A stretch of DNA of 64,000 bases, from the NCBI GenBank assembly GCA_039029355.1, contig JBCCGI010000032.1:20790-84789 (forward strand), given 5' to 3'. The DNA is from JBCCGI01 sp039029355. GTDB lineage: Bacteria; Planctomycetota; UBA1135; GCA-002686595. Below are positions 35,178-43,621 of the stretch, one piece after another (position 1 is the first letter of the stretch; every line of letters starts with the position of its first letter). The notes beneath the pieces are model-generated. The model was given only the letters and a program-made list of their open reading frames with translations, did no database searches and was not told the DNA's origin. The position numbers and the translations under genes are program-made.

Positions 35178-38119
35178 GCGGACAACTGGAGCTCCACCTG
35201 CTCGGCAAGGACACCCCGCCGACGGCGCTGCCGAAATCCGGCACGCTGGTCATCGGCTCGTCGTCCGAACGCGCGGGCCTGATCCTCGACGGCCAGGGCG
35301 TCGAAGACGCGCACTGCGCCATCGGCGTGGTCAAGGGCGGCGGCTGGGCGATCAAGGACCTCGGATCGCGCTACGGCACGATGGTCAACGGCAAGAAGGT
35401 CGGCTCGGCGCGCATCGCGGCCGGCGACCTGATCCTGGTCGGCTCGCGGCGGCTGAAGGTCGTCGACCCCAGCGCGCCCGCCGACGCCGAGGCACCGGCC
35501 GCGCCCAAGGCCTCAACCGCCGCGCCGGAGGCCGAGGCACCCGCGCCCAAGGCCGAGGCGCCCGCGCCGGCTCCCAAGCCCAAAGCCAAGCCGAAGCCCG
35601 AGCCGGCCGCCGCGCCCGCGGCCGCCAAGGGCCAGGTCGGCATCCCGAAGAAGATCGGCGGCTACCGCGTCGATCGCCTGCTCGGACGCGGCGGCATGGG
35701 CACCGTGCTGCTCGCCCAGCAGGAGAGCCTGAACCGGCCGGTCGCGCTCAAGGTCCTCTCACCGCGCCTCGCCGCCGACGCGGACTTCGTGCGTCGCTTC
35801 CAGAAGGAGGCCCGCGCCGCGGCGGCCCTCAGCCACCCGAACGTCGTGGTCGTCTACGACGTCGGCGAAGAGGGCGGCTTCCACTTCCTCTCCATGGAGT
35901 ACATGGAGAAGGGCAGCCTCGAGGACCGCCTGAAGACCGAGGGCAAGCTGCCCTGGCGCGAGGCGCTCGACGTGCTGCACGACGCGGCCGGCGGCCTGGT
36001 GTTCGCCGAGGAGCGCGGCATCGTGCACCGCGACATCAAGCCGGCGAACCTGATGCAGAACGCCGCCGGCACGATCAAGATCGCGGACCTCGGCCTCGCG
36101 ACCCACATGGAGGCCGAGGCGACCGAGTCCGAGGGCAAGAAGATCTTCGGCACGCCGCACTTCATCTCGCCCGAGCAGGCGCGCGGCGAGGCGGTGGACC
36201 ACCGCTCGGACCTCTACTCGCTCGGCGCGACGGCCTACCAGCTGATGACCGGGCACACGCCCTTCGAGGGCGAGTCGACGCGCGACATCCTGCGCGGCCA
36301 CTTCACCGAGGAGCCGCCGGGGCTGCGCCGGCACACCGCGACCGTGCCCGAGGGCGTCGAGGCGCTGGTGCTGCGCCTGCTCGCCAAGGAGCCGGACGCG
36401 CGGCCGCAGTCGGCGGGCGCGCTCCTGGCCGAGGTCGACCGGCTGCGCCTCGAGGCCGACCACGGCGTCGGCGGCCGGCCCGCGCCCACGAGCAAGAGCA
36501 AGGCCCCGCTCCTGATCGGCGGCGGCGTCGTGGCGGTGCTCGGCATCGGCGCCGCGCTGATGCTCGGCGGCGGGGGCGGCGACGAGACCGACAACGGAGG
36601 CGAAGCCCTCGCCGGCGGCGGCACGTCCGTCGTCGACGCCGGAGACCCGGCGCCCGGAGGCCCGGAGGGCACCGGCGACGAGGAGCTCTTCAGCACTCCC
36701 ACCGAGCTCACCCCGGGCGAAGACGGCGGCGAGGTCGTCGAGGCCGAGCTGCGCGAACGCGACCTGTTGGCCGAGAACGCCTACCTGCGCATCGACACGG
36801 CGCTCAGCAAGCAGGACCGCATCGGAGCCCTCCAGGCGCTGATCGCGGAGTACGCCGGCACGGACACCGCCTCGCTCGCCGGCGAGGAGGTCGTGAGGCT
36901 GCGCACCGAGATCGCCCAGGCCGAGGCCGCCGAGGCCGAGCTCAAGAAGGCGCGCGGCGCCGCCGAGGCCACGCTGCGCCAGCTGTGCGCCCTGCCGACG
37001 CCGGAGGGCGAGCTGCCGCGTCCGGGCGATCAGCTGCGCCAGGCGCTCACCTTCGCGACCCCGCCCGACATGGCTGAGCCCGAGGCCGCGGCGCTGGTCG
37101 ACGCCATCGAGACCGAGATCGTCGCCGCGGCGCTCACCGCCTTCCGCGGCGAGCTCGACCGCGCCGACGCGCTGGCGTCCGACGGCCGCTTCGAGGACAT
37201 CAAGTCGCTGCTCGGCGAGCTGCTGCCACGCCTCGACCTGCCGGACTACGAAGCCGGCACCGAACCCGCGGGCTACGGCGACCTCAAGCTGCTGGGCACC
37301 GAGGTGCGCGGCCGCATCGAGCGCGTCCCCGGCGAGGCCAAGGCCTGGGCCGCGCTGCGGGCGCAGTCGGACCGCCAGGCGATCGCACAGGGGCTGATCC
37401 CCGGCGGAGGCCTGCGCTCCGCCCTCGAGCGGCTCGACCTCGACGCGACCGAGGCCGCGCTCGACGCGCTCTCCTCCGCGCTCAACACCGACGAGGCGCG
37501 CACCTTCACGTCGGACCTGCGCGCCGACGTGCAGGCGACGCGTACGCTGCTCAACTCGCTCGTGCAGGAGTTCGCGCGCGACGGCTGGCGTCGCCGGACG
37601 ATCACCGACCCGCGCAGCGGCCGCCCGCGCGACGTCCTCAACGCGACCGCCATCGGCCTGACCGTCGACGTGCGCGGATCGAGCGAAGAGGTCGCCTGGT
37701 CGGAGTTCGCGGGCAACACCGAGGCCCTGTCGCAGCTCGTGCGCGACCGCCTCAGCCGCGACCTCAACGCCGACGAGCGCCGCGGCGCGGCCGGCCTGCT
37801 GCGCATCTCGGCCGCCGTCGAGGCCGCCGGGCTCGCCCAGCAGATGCTCGACCCGGGCGGCGACGCGCACTTCTCCGACGCCGAGGCCGAGAGCATGCGT
37901 GAGCTCTTCGAGGAGCTCGACGAATGGGCCGGCGAGGAGCCGCGCCTCGCGCGCGAGCAGGCGGCGGGCGAGGTGCTCGCGCAGGCCCTGCTCGACCTCG
38001 AAGCCGGCGCCTGGGCCTCGGCCGAGGCCGGCCTGCAGGGGCTGCTCACGGAATACGCCGACACGCTGCTCGTGGCGCTGCTGTCCGACGGCTCGAGCTG
38101 GGCCGAGGAGGAGGGCTAG
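35174..38119 (+). CDS. FHA-domain Ser/Thr protein kinase, membrane anchored
   Basis: 981 residues from GTG at 35174. Order: FHA domain ~20-97 (GTLVIGSSSERAGLILDG, DLGSRYGTMVNGKKV), which binds phosphothreonine; Ala/Pro/Lys-rich linker ~100-155; Hanks-type kinase ~162-425 with GRGGMGTV, Lys193, VHRDIKPANL (Asp287), DLG at 305-307 in place of DFG, and GTPHFISPEQARG; one membrane helix ~445-466 (PLLIGGGVVAVLGIGAALML); then ~510 exported, mostly helical acidic residues with no recognised domain. Likely a sensor: the exported part receives a signal and the kinase phosphorylates cytoplasmic targets. Coupled to yggS by overlap. Confidence 0.9.
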   Translation: MSGQLELHLLGKDTPPTALPKSGTLVIGSSSERAGLILDGQGVEDAHCAIGVVKGGGWAIKDLGSRYGTMVNGKKVGSARIAAGDLILVGSRRLKVVDPSAPADAEAPAAPKASTAAPEAEAPAPKAEAPAPAPKPKAKPKPEPAAAPAAAKGQVGIPKKIGGYRVDRLLGRGGMGTVLLAQQESLNRPVALKVLSPRLAADADFVRRFQKEARAAAALSHPNVVVVYDVGEEGGFHFLSMEYMEKGSLEDRLKTEGKLPWREALDVLHDAAGGLVFAEERGIVHRDIKPANLMQNAAGTIKIADLGLATHMEAEATESEGKKIFGTPHFISPEQARGEAVDHRSDLYSLGATAYQLMTGHTPFEGESTRDILRGHFTEEPPGLRRHTATVPEGVEALVLRLLAKEPDARPQSAGALLAEVDRLRLEADHGVGGRPAPTSKSKAPLLIGGGVVAVLGIGAALMLGGGGGDETDNGGEALAGGGTSVVDAGDPAPGGPEGTGDEELFSTPTELTPGEDGGEVVEAELRERDLLAENAYLRIDTALSKQDRIGALQALIAEYAGTDTASLAGEEVVRLRTEIAQAEAAEAELKKARGAAEATLRQLCALPTPEGELPRPGDQLRQALTFATPPDMAEPEAAALVDAIETEIVAAALTAFRGELDRADALASDGRFEDIKSLLGELLPRLDLPDYEAGTEPAGYGDLKLLGTEVRGRIERVPGEAKAWAALRAQSDRQAIAQGLIPGGGLRSALERLDLDATEAALDALSSALNTDEARTFTSDLRADVQATRTLLNSLVQEFARDGWRRRTITDPRSGRPRDVLNATAIGLTVDVRGSSEEVAWSEFAGNTEALSQLVRDRLSRDLNADERRGAAGLLRISAAVEAAGLAQQMLDPGGDAHFSDAEAESMRELFEELDEWAGEEPRLAREQAAGEVLAQALLDLEAGAWASAEAGLQGLLTEYADTLLVALLSDGSSWAEEEG

Positions 38120-38135
38120 CCCTCCGGGGCACGCC

Positions 38136-39044
38136 GTGGGCTCCTCCTCCAGCCCGACCCGGGACACCGGCCTGCCGCTCGACGTGGCGGTGCGCGAGGC
38201 ACGCCGCGCCGCGCGCGACCGCGACCTGCCCGAGCCGCACACGCTGTTCCTGCTCGGGACGGGCTTCGGCCTGCTTCCAGAGCGGCTGGAGCGCGCCACC
38301 GACCTTCGCCTCGGCGAGCTCGCGGGCGTGCCCGCGCGCTGGCGCGACGCGCGACTGTTCGCGGGGCACCTCGACGGGCACCCGGTTTGGATGCTCGAGG
38401 ACGGCACGACCGACCCGCTCGCGGGCAGCGCTTCCACCGCGGGAGCGGGACCCGAGCGGGCGGCCGCCTGGGAGGCGGCCTTCCCGGTCTGGCTCGCGGC
38501 CGCGACCGGCGCGCGGCTGTTGCTGCACACCTCGGCCGGCTCGGGCCTCCACGGCGACGGCCCGCATCGCGTAGGAACCTTCGCGCTCGCCTCCGACCAC
38601 CTCAACCTGTCCGGCGGCACACCGCTGCTGGGGCTCGGCGAGAGCTCGCTCGGGCCGCTGTTTCCCGACCTGTCGCTGCTGCACGAGCCCGAGCTCCGCG
38701 CGGCCGCGCGGCGGCGCGGCGAGGCGCTCGGCCTGGAGCTCGCCGACGGCGTCGTCGCCTGCACCCTCGGCCCGGCCATCGAGACGCCGGCGGAGCGCCG
38801 CTTCCTGGCCGCCGCCGGCGCCGACGTCGCGGTGCAGGGCCTGGCCACGCCGCTGCTCGCCGCCGCCCACGCCGGCATGCGCGCGCTGGCGGTCGTCGCG
38901 ATCGCCGACCAGGCGCCCGGCCCCACCCGGCTGCGCGAGGTGGTAGAGGCCGCGGGAGCCCTGGAGGCGGCGCTCGAAGACCTCCTGATCGCCCTCGCTC
39001 CCGACCTCGACGAAGCGGCGCGCCGCGCCGCCGACGAGCTGTGA
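38136..39044 (+). CDS. Divergent purine nucleoside phosphorylase (PNP/MTAP family)
   Basis: 302 residues from GTG at 38136. Alignable with trimeric PNP/MTAP: LLGTGFGLLPERL replaces the phosphate loop GSGLG, HTSAGSGLH the TNAAGGL strand, DHLNLSGGTPLLG the DHINLxGxNPL motif and LGPAIETPAERRFLAAAGADV the GPxYETPAE motif. The purine-binding Asn segment (SxITNKA) reads VVAIADQA, with Asp where PNP has Asn. It probably splits a nucleoside with phosphate, but 6-oxopurine specificity is doubtful. Overlaps purN by 4 nt, which supports a purine role. Confidence 0.75.
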   Translation: MGSSSSPTRDTGLPLDVAVREARRAARDRDLPEPHTLFLLGTGFGLLPERLERATDLRLGELAGVPARWRDARLFAGHLDGHPVWMLEDGTTDPLAGSASTAGAGPERAAAWEAAFPVWLAAATGARLLLHTSAGSGLHGDGPHRVGTFALASDHLNLSGGTPLLGLGESSLGPLFPDLSLLHEPELRAAARRRGEALGLELADGVVACTLGPAIETPAERRFLAAAGADVAVQGLATPLLAAAHAGMRALAVVAIADQAPGPTRLREVVEAAGALEAALEDLLIALAPDLDEAARRAADEL

Positions 39045-39628
39045 GCTCCCCCGCCATCGCCGTCCTCGCCTCGGGCGGCGGGCGCTCGGTCGAGAACCTG
39101 GCCGACAAGATCCGCGCGGGCGAGCTCGACGCGCGCCTCGCGCTCGTGTTGACCGACCGCCCCTGCGGTGTGCTCGAGCGCTGTGCGCGGTTGGAGATCC
39201 CGACCCTCGCGCTCGACTGGAAGGAGATCGGCGACGCCGAGGAGTTCGCGCGCCGCGCCTTCGCGGCGATCGAGCAGACCGGCGCCGAGCTGGTCGTCCT
39301 CGCCGGCTTCCTGCGCCTCCTCGTCGTGCCCGACCGCTGGCTCGGGCGCGTACTCAACATCCACCCCTCGCTGCTGCCCGCCTTCGGCGGCAAGGGCTAC
39401 TACGGCGACCGCGTGCACCGAGCGGTGCTCGAACACGGCGTGCAGTTCACCGGCTGCACCGTGCACCAGGTCGACAACGAGTACGACCAGGGGCAGATCG
39501 TGCTGCAGCGCGTCGTCGAGGTGCGGCCCGACGACACGGTCGAGTCGCTCGGGACGCGGGTGTTCGAGGAGGAGCGCATCGCGCTCCCCGCGGCGATCGC
39601 GGGCGCCCTCGCGGCCAGCGCCGGGTAG
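39041..39628 (+). CDS. purN: Phosphoribosylglycinamide formyltransferase
   Basis: Third step of purine synthesis using 10-formyltetrahydrofolate. 195 residues: VLASGGGRSVENL (family SGxGSN), VVLAGFLRLL, LNIHPSLLPAFGGKGYYG with catalytic Asn and His, and GCTVHQVDNEYDQGQIVLQ with the catalytic Asp. GTG at 39041 overlaps the PNP stop (GTGA). The SGGGRSV loop differs slightly from the usual SGNGSN. Last gene of the plus-strand run, followed by a hairpin. Confidence 0.93.
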   Translation: MSSPAIAVLASGGGRSVENLADKIRAGELDARLALVLTDRPCGVLERCARLEIPTLALDWKEIGDAEEFARRAFAAIEQTGAELVVLAGFLRLLVVPDRWLGRVLNIHPSLLPAFGGKGYYGDRVHRAVLEHGVQFTGCTVHQVDNEYDQGQIVLQRVVEVRPDDTVESLGTRVFEEERIALPAAIAGALAASAG

Positions 39629-39667
39629 GCGGCCGGAGCACGCCCGAGGGCAGGGGTCCCCGGGCCT

Positions 39668-39693
39668 CGCCTCGGCGCACCGGACCCGAGGCG
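39668..39693 (+). terminator. Hairpin after purN
   Basis: CGCCTCGG (39668-39675) pairs with CCGAGGCG (39686-39693) around a ten-base loop, followed by TTCT. A reasonable terminator for the tilS-purN run. Confidence 0.45.
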
Positions 39694-39789
39694 TTCTCCG
39701 AGGGCGCCCCACAGCGGGTCTGTGGAAGGCACGGGAGGAAACAAGAGCGACCGAGACGCTCCCCGAGGACCGAAAAATGCCGGCTTTAG

Positions 39790-39817
39790 TTGCGACTGAG
39801 TCGCAATAGCATAGACT
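39790..39817 (+). promoter_or_regulatory. Palindromic operator within a promoter, leaderless start
   Basis: TTGCGAC-TGA-GTCGCAA (39790-39806) is a perfect inverted repeat with 7-bp arms. Its first six bases serve as a -35 (TTGCGA), followed after 16 bp by TAGACT (39812-39817) as a -10. The ATG at 39824 comes only 6 nt after the -10, so a transcript from here would have almost no leader. The symmetry and size resemble Fur/PerR-family operators, though the sequence is not a classical Fur box. Fits metal or peroxide control of the peroxiredoxin unit. Confidence 0.6.
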
Positions 39818-39823
39818 GCACGC

Positions 39824-40831
39824 ATGTTCACGGAGCGTCTTCCGCCCCCGCATGACTTCTCGGAGCGCCAGACGGTCGCCCGGCTCGGCCCCTGGTCCGC
39901 GCGTCAGTTCCGCCGCTCGGACCAGCGCTTCGGGTACTTCCTCACGCGGGGCCTGAGCCACCTACAGCTGTGGCACCACCAGGAAGGGCTTTCCGTGCTC
40001 ACACCCTCGCGGCTGACCGGAGGCCGCTACGAGATCTGCTTCCCGGTGAGCTGGCAGAGGCGCCGCTACGCCACGCTCCGGGAGGTCAACCAGGTCCTGA
40101 CGATCGGGCTGGGCCTGATGCCCATTCCGGTGCAGGCCCTTCATCGCGTCCTGTTGCGCCACGTCGAGCTTCCCGTCCGCAAGGCGCTGCTCGCCAAGGC
40201 CCAGGGCTCTCTCTCTCTCCCCACGTCAAGCATGGAAACCGAAGCTCCCAACCGCACCCTTATCCGCAAGTCCGCTCCCCCGTTCCGCGCCACCGCGATG
40301 GTTCAGGGGGAGTTCAAGGAGGTCTCGACCTCCGACTACGAAGGCCGCTACCTCGTTCTCTTCTTCTACCCGCTCGACTTCACCTTCGTCTGCCCCACCG
40401 AGATCCTCGCCTTCTCGGACCGACTGTCCGAGTTCGAAGAGCTCAACGCGGCGGTCGTCGGCGTCTCGGTCGACAGCGAGTACAGTCACCTGGCCTGGTG
40501 GAACACCCCGCGCGAGCAGGGTGGGATCGCGGACGTGCGTCTCCCGCTGCTGGCCGACGTCAGCCACTCGGTCGCGCGCGACTACGGCGTGCTGCTCGAA
40601 GAGGGCCTCGCGCTGCGCGGGCTCTTCGTGATCGATCCGCAGGGCATCGTCCGCCACCAGCTCGTCAACGACCTGCCGGTCGGTCGCTCGGTCGACGAAG
40701 CCCTGCGCGTGATTCAGGCCCTGCGCTTCCACGCCGAGCACGGCGACGTCTGCCCGGCGGACTGGAAGCCCGGCGAGCGCTCGATGAAGGCCGACCCCGC
40801 GGGCTCCAAGACCTACTTCCAGCAGCGGTAA
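39824..40831 (+). CDS. 2-Cys peroxiredoxin with a possible extra N-terminal domain
   Basis: The frame from ATG 39824 gives 335 residues. Residues 137-335 are a typical AhpC/Prx1 peroxiredoxin: FYPLDFTFVCPTEI with peroxidatic Cys190, and HGDVCPADWKPG with resolving Cys310; it reduces H2O2 and organic peroxides. Residues 1-130 (RFGYFLTRGLSHLQLWHH, GGRYEICFPVSWQRRRYATL, EVNQVLTIGLGLMPIPVQAL) match no family I know but have strongly GC-rich third positions, so they look truly coded. A CT repeat (CTCTCTCTCTC, near 40209) lies at the junction, and the internal ATG at 40232 lacks a ribosome site. Either a fusion, or a separate upstream protein joined by a frameshift. Confidence 0.72.
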   Translation: MFTERLPPPHDFSERQTVARLGPWSARQFRRSDQRFGYFLTRGLSHLQLWHHQEGLSVLTPSRLTGGRYEICFPVSWQRRRYATLREVNQVLTIGLGLMPIPVQALHRVLLRHVELPVRKALLAKAQGSLSLPTSSMETEAPNRTLIRKSAPPFRATAMVQGEFKEVSTSDYEGRYLVLFFYPLDFTFVCPTEILAFSDRLSEFEELNAAVVGVSVDSEYSHLAWWNTPREQGGIADVRLPLLADVSHSVARDYGVLLEEGLALRGLFVIDPQGIVRHQLVNDLPVGRSVDEALRVIQALRFHAEHGDVCPADWKPGERSMKADPAGSKTYFQQR

Positions 40832-40913
40832 GCACCGCGCCCGCCGGCTCTCCATGGAACGTCTCGCCCTGCCCGCCCTTGCCCCGGAGCGTGTAGACCT
40901 TCCGTCTTCCAGC

Positions 40914-41195
40914 ATGGAGTCGCTGCGACTTCGCCGCCGCTGCCTCGTCGCCGTTCGATGGCTACGCGGGGTGCATGTGGGGATGATCGCAGCGCTCCTG
41001 CCCTGGATGCTGATCTACGGAGTCGCCGCTCCGCTCGCGATCGGAGCGGCGCTCTGGGGAGCCACGGGGATCGCGCTCTGGTGGCCGCTCCGGGCGGCTC
41101 GGCACGCGGGCGCGATCGCGCTGGCGTCGGGCGCGGCGACGGCCTTTATGCTAGGCCTGCTCGCCTTCTTCCTCCGGACCGTCGACGCGCTCTAG
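40914..41195 (+). CDS. Mini-PepSY-like membrane protein
   Basis: 93 residues (113 if ATG 40854 is used). Two to three helices: GMIAALLPWMLIYGVAAPLAIG, ALWGATGIALWWPLRAARHAGAIAL and a final AATAFMLGLLAFFL. The first matches the opening helix of the PepSY protein encoded 1.6 kb downstream (LALLPWVLLYGV) and the second its closing segment (LWSLTGLVMWWSIRPTRQLGGLAL), but the ~220-residue exported part between them is missing. It looks like a shortened paralogue or partner. Lies between the peroxiredoxin and propeller genes in one likely operon. Confidence 0.7.
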   Translation: MESLRLRRRCLVAVRWLRGVHVGMIAALLPWMLIYGVAAPLAIGAALWGATGIALWWPLRAARHAGAIALASGAATAFMLGLLAFFLRTVDAL

Positions 41196-41232
41196 TCGGC
41201 GGCCCTTCCGTACACAGAGGCTCACCACCGCC

Positions 41233-42504
41233 ATGCGCTTTCCCCTCGTTCTCTGCAGCCTGTTCGCGATGCTTGCGCCGCTGCCCGCAGCCCAGACCGG
41301 AGCTCCCGTCGCTCCCTCGAGCAGCTGGCCGGGATTCCGCGGCGCGGGTTCGGGGCTGACGGCGGCGAGCTCGCTTCCGGTCGAGTGGTCGGAGCCGGCC
41401 TGGATCGCTTCGACGCCGGGCTATGGACAGTCGGCGCCGATCGTTTGGGGGGACCGCGTGGTCGTCACCTCGATCGACGGCCCGAAGAAAGAGCTCGCGT
41501 ACGTCACGTGCTTGCGGCTGTCGGACGGCCAGCTGCTTTGGAGCCGCTCCTTCCGCGCGAGCACGCTGATCGAGAACACCGAGATGGTCTCGCGCGGCGC
41601 CCCGACCCCGGCGCTCGACGCGGAGCGCGTGTATGCGTTCTTCGAGAGCGGAGACCTGCTCTGCCTCGATCACGACGGCGAGCTCGTCTGGCGCGCCGAC
41701 CTGTTCCGTCGCTTCGGGCCCTTCGAGGGCAACCATGGCGTCGGCTCGTCGCCCGTCCTCGCCGGCAACACCGTGCTGCTGCTGCTGGACCACGCGGGTC
41801 CGAGCCACCTGCTCGCCTTCGACGCGGAGAGCGGCGCGGATCGCTGGATCGTCGAGCGCGAGCCGCGGATCTCGTGGTCCACGCCCGCGCTCGCGGCGTC
41901 GGGATCCGAGTTGATCGTGAGCTCCAACGGCTTCGTCGAGGGCTACTCGGTTGAGGACGGCCGGCAGCTCTGGGTCCAGGACGGCATCGAGGGCAACACC
42001 GTGCCGTCCCCCACCGTCGCCGGCGCGCGGGTCGTCGTCGGACAATCCAAGGGGTCCGGTCTCTCCCTGATCGAGCGCGGCGCCGACGGCGCGAAGCTCG
42101 TGTGGTCGGGAGACGACCTCTCACCGTCCGGTTTCGGGTCGCCGCTTCTGCTCGACGACTCGATCCTGCTCGTCAACCGCGCCGGGGTGCTGTCCTCGGT
42201 CGACGCGGCCGACGGTGCGCTGCGCTGGGAGAGCCGCCTGGCCTGCGGCGGGATCTGGGCCTCGCCGGTCAGCGACTCGAAGCTGGTCTGGTTCTTCGGC
42301 AAGGACGGCATCACGAGCGTGGTGCGCTGGACCGCCGACGGGCCCGAGGAGGTCGCCGTCAACGAGCTCGAGAGCGAGGGCGGGGTGCACGGGGTCGCCG
42401 CCGTAGAGGGCGCCTTTGTCGTGCGCGAGCCCGGACGCGTGCTGTGCCTGCGGACGCCCGAGCCGGAGACACAGCCCGAGCCGGAGACCCGGGAACAAGA
42501 GTGA
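41233..42504 (+). CDS. Exported PQQ-like beta-propeller protein
   Basis: 423 residues with a signal peptide (FPLVLCSLFAMLAPLPAAQ). Repeated propeller blades of the PQQ/WD40-like type: SWPGFRGAGSGL start, then LSDGQLLWSRSF, DHDGELVWRADL, DAESGADRWIVERE, SVEDGRQLWVQDG, DAADGALRWESRL with regular W-containing strand ends. No PQQ-ligand or haem motif is obvious, so it may be a non-catalytic scaffold in the periplasm, like BamB or the many planctomycete propellers. Stop overlaps the PepSY start as GTGA. ATG at 41233. Confidence 0.85.
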   Translation: MRFPLVLCSLFAMLAPLPAAQTGAPVAPSSSWPGFRGAGSGLTAASSLPVEWSEPAWIASTPGYGQSAPIVWGDRVVVTSIDGPKKELAYVTCLRLSDGQLLWSRSFRASTLIENTEMVSRGAPTPALDAERVYAFFESGDLLCLDHDGELVWRADLFRRFGPFEGNHGVGSSPVLAGNTVLLLLDHAGPSHLLAFDAESGADRWIVEREPRISWSTPALAASGSELIVSSNGFVEGYSVEDGRQLWVQDGIEGNTVPSPTVAGARVVVGQSKGSGLSLIERGADGAKLVWSGDDLSPSGFGSPLLLDDSILLVNRAGVLSSVDAADGALRWESRLACGGIWASPVSDSKLVWFFGKDGITSVVRWTADGPEEVAVNELESEGGVHGVAAVEGAFVVREPGRVLCLRTPEPETQPEPETREQE

Positions 42505-43475
42505 GCCCGACGCAGCTGCAGAGGCCGGCCCCGGCGGCCGGCGCGCGAGGCTCGGAGGCCGGCACGCCGAAGGCGACCGCCCGCGGTCGCCGCGTCTGGC
42601 CGCGCGTCCTCAAGCTGACGCGCCGCCTGCACCTCTATGCCGGATTGGCGCTCCTGCCCTGGGTGCTGCTGTACGGGGTGACCGGCATCCTGTTCAACCA
42701 CGCGGACTGGTGGTCGAAGACCGAACGCCTCGAGCTGGGCTCGGCGGAGCTCGCGGCTGCGGACCTCGACCTGCTGCCGGAACCGGGGCCGGTGGCGGAC
42801 CAGGCCTTTGCCCGGCTCGCCGCCCTTGCGGCGGAGGCCGGAGTCGAGCTCGAGCGCGGCGCCGACGACGCGCGCTGGCTGGGCCGCGCCTCGCTCTCGG
42901 GCTCGTCCGATGCCCTGCGCGTCCGACTCCTGTACGACCCGGAGCTGCGCGGCGGCACGCTCTACCTCACGCCTCGCGACGACGAGTCGGAGCTGCCCGC
43001 CTGGCAGACCGCCGAGCGGCTCGAGGAGTGGTCGCCGATGGAGAAGGACGAGCGCGAGGCGATCGGCGAGGCGGGCAAGGCACTCTTGACCGACCACGGC
43101 GCGCCGCTTGAGAAGCTGTCGACCCGGCTCCCCAAGGTGCGCCTGCACCTGCAGGCCGACGGAGCGCCGTTCGTCTGCGACGTCGGGATGGACGGCAAGA
43201 TCGACGTGCAGCCAGCCGCCGAGACGTCAACGCTGCGCGGTCGCCTCCTTCGGCTACACGTGCAGCACGGCGACTCGGGCTACCGCGGCGCGCTCCGTTC
43301 CTGGTTCTGGATCGTGGACGTGATGGGTATCGCGATGGTGCTCTGGAGCCTGACCGGGCTCGTCATGTGGTGGAGCATCCGGCCGACGCGCCAGCTCGGC
43401 GGCCTCGCCCTGCTGATTGGCGCGCTGGCGATGGTCGGGCTCGCGGGTGCCGTCTGGTTCGCGGCCGGCGTCTGA
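42501..43475 (+). CDS. PepSY-associated membrane protein
   Basis: 324 residues from GTG 42501. A basic N-terminus, helix 1 (LHLYAGLALLPWVLLYGVTGILF, the PepSY-TM signature), ~220 exported residues with two PepSY-like stretches, then RLHVQHGD, helix 2 (WIVDVMGIAMVLWSLTGLVMWWSI) and helix 3 (LALLIGALAMVGLAGAVWF). Relatives act as inner-membrane reductases or accessories in siderophore/iron uptake or as peptidase regulators. With the Fur-like operator at the head of the unit an iron or redox role is plausible. No downstream partner gene; a 7-bp hairpin (43475-43492) follows the stop. Confidence 0.82.
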   Translation: MSPTQLQRPAPAAGARGSEAGTPKATARGRRVWPRVLKLTRRLHLYAGLALLPWVLLYGVTGILFNHADWWSKTERLELGSAELAAADLDLLPEPGPVADQAFARLAALAAEAGVELERGADDARWLGRASLSGSSDALRVRLLYDPELRGGTLYLTPRDDESELPAWQTAERLEEWSPMEKDEREAIGEAGKALLTDHGAPLEKLSTRLPKVRLHLQADGAPFVCDVGMDGKIDVQPAAETSTLRGRLLRLHVQHGDSGYRGALRSWFWIVDVMGIAMVLWSLTGLVMWWSIRPTRQLGGLALLIGALAMVGLAGAVWFAAGV

Positions 43476-43492
43476 GGCGCGCCGCCGCGCCT
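43475..43492 (+). terminator. Short hairpin after the PepSY gene
   Basis: AGGCGCG and CGCGCCT pair around CCGC directly after the TGA, in the gap before the converging nuclease gene. Weak; no T-run. Confidence 0.3.
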
Positions 43493-43621
43493 AGCCCGAG
43501 ATCCTCACAAGCTCGCGGCCAGAATCGCCCAGGTTGCTCTGTGGCCGCACCTTGCGAGCGCCGCCGTCCTCGACGACCCGTTCGGGGCCGCCTGCGGCGG
43601 TCGGCACTCACGAAGCTCGTG

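Noticed and set aside
35759..39961. A 1400-codon open frame on the minus strand opposite the kinase, PNP and purN genes
   Set aside because: It is antisense to well-recognised proteins, has low-complexity Arg/Gly/Ala content and no domain; long antisense frames are expected at this GC.
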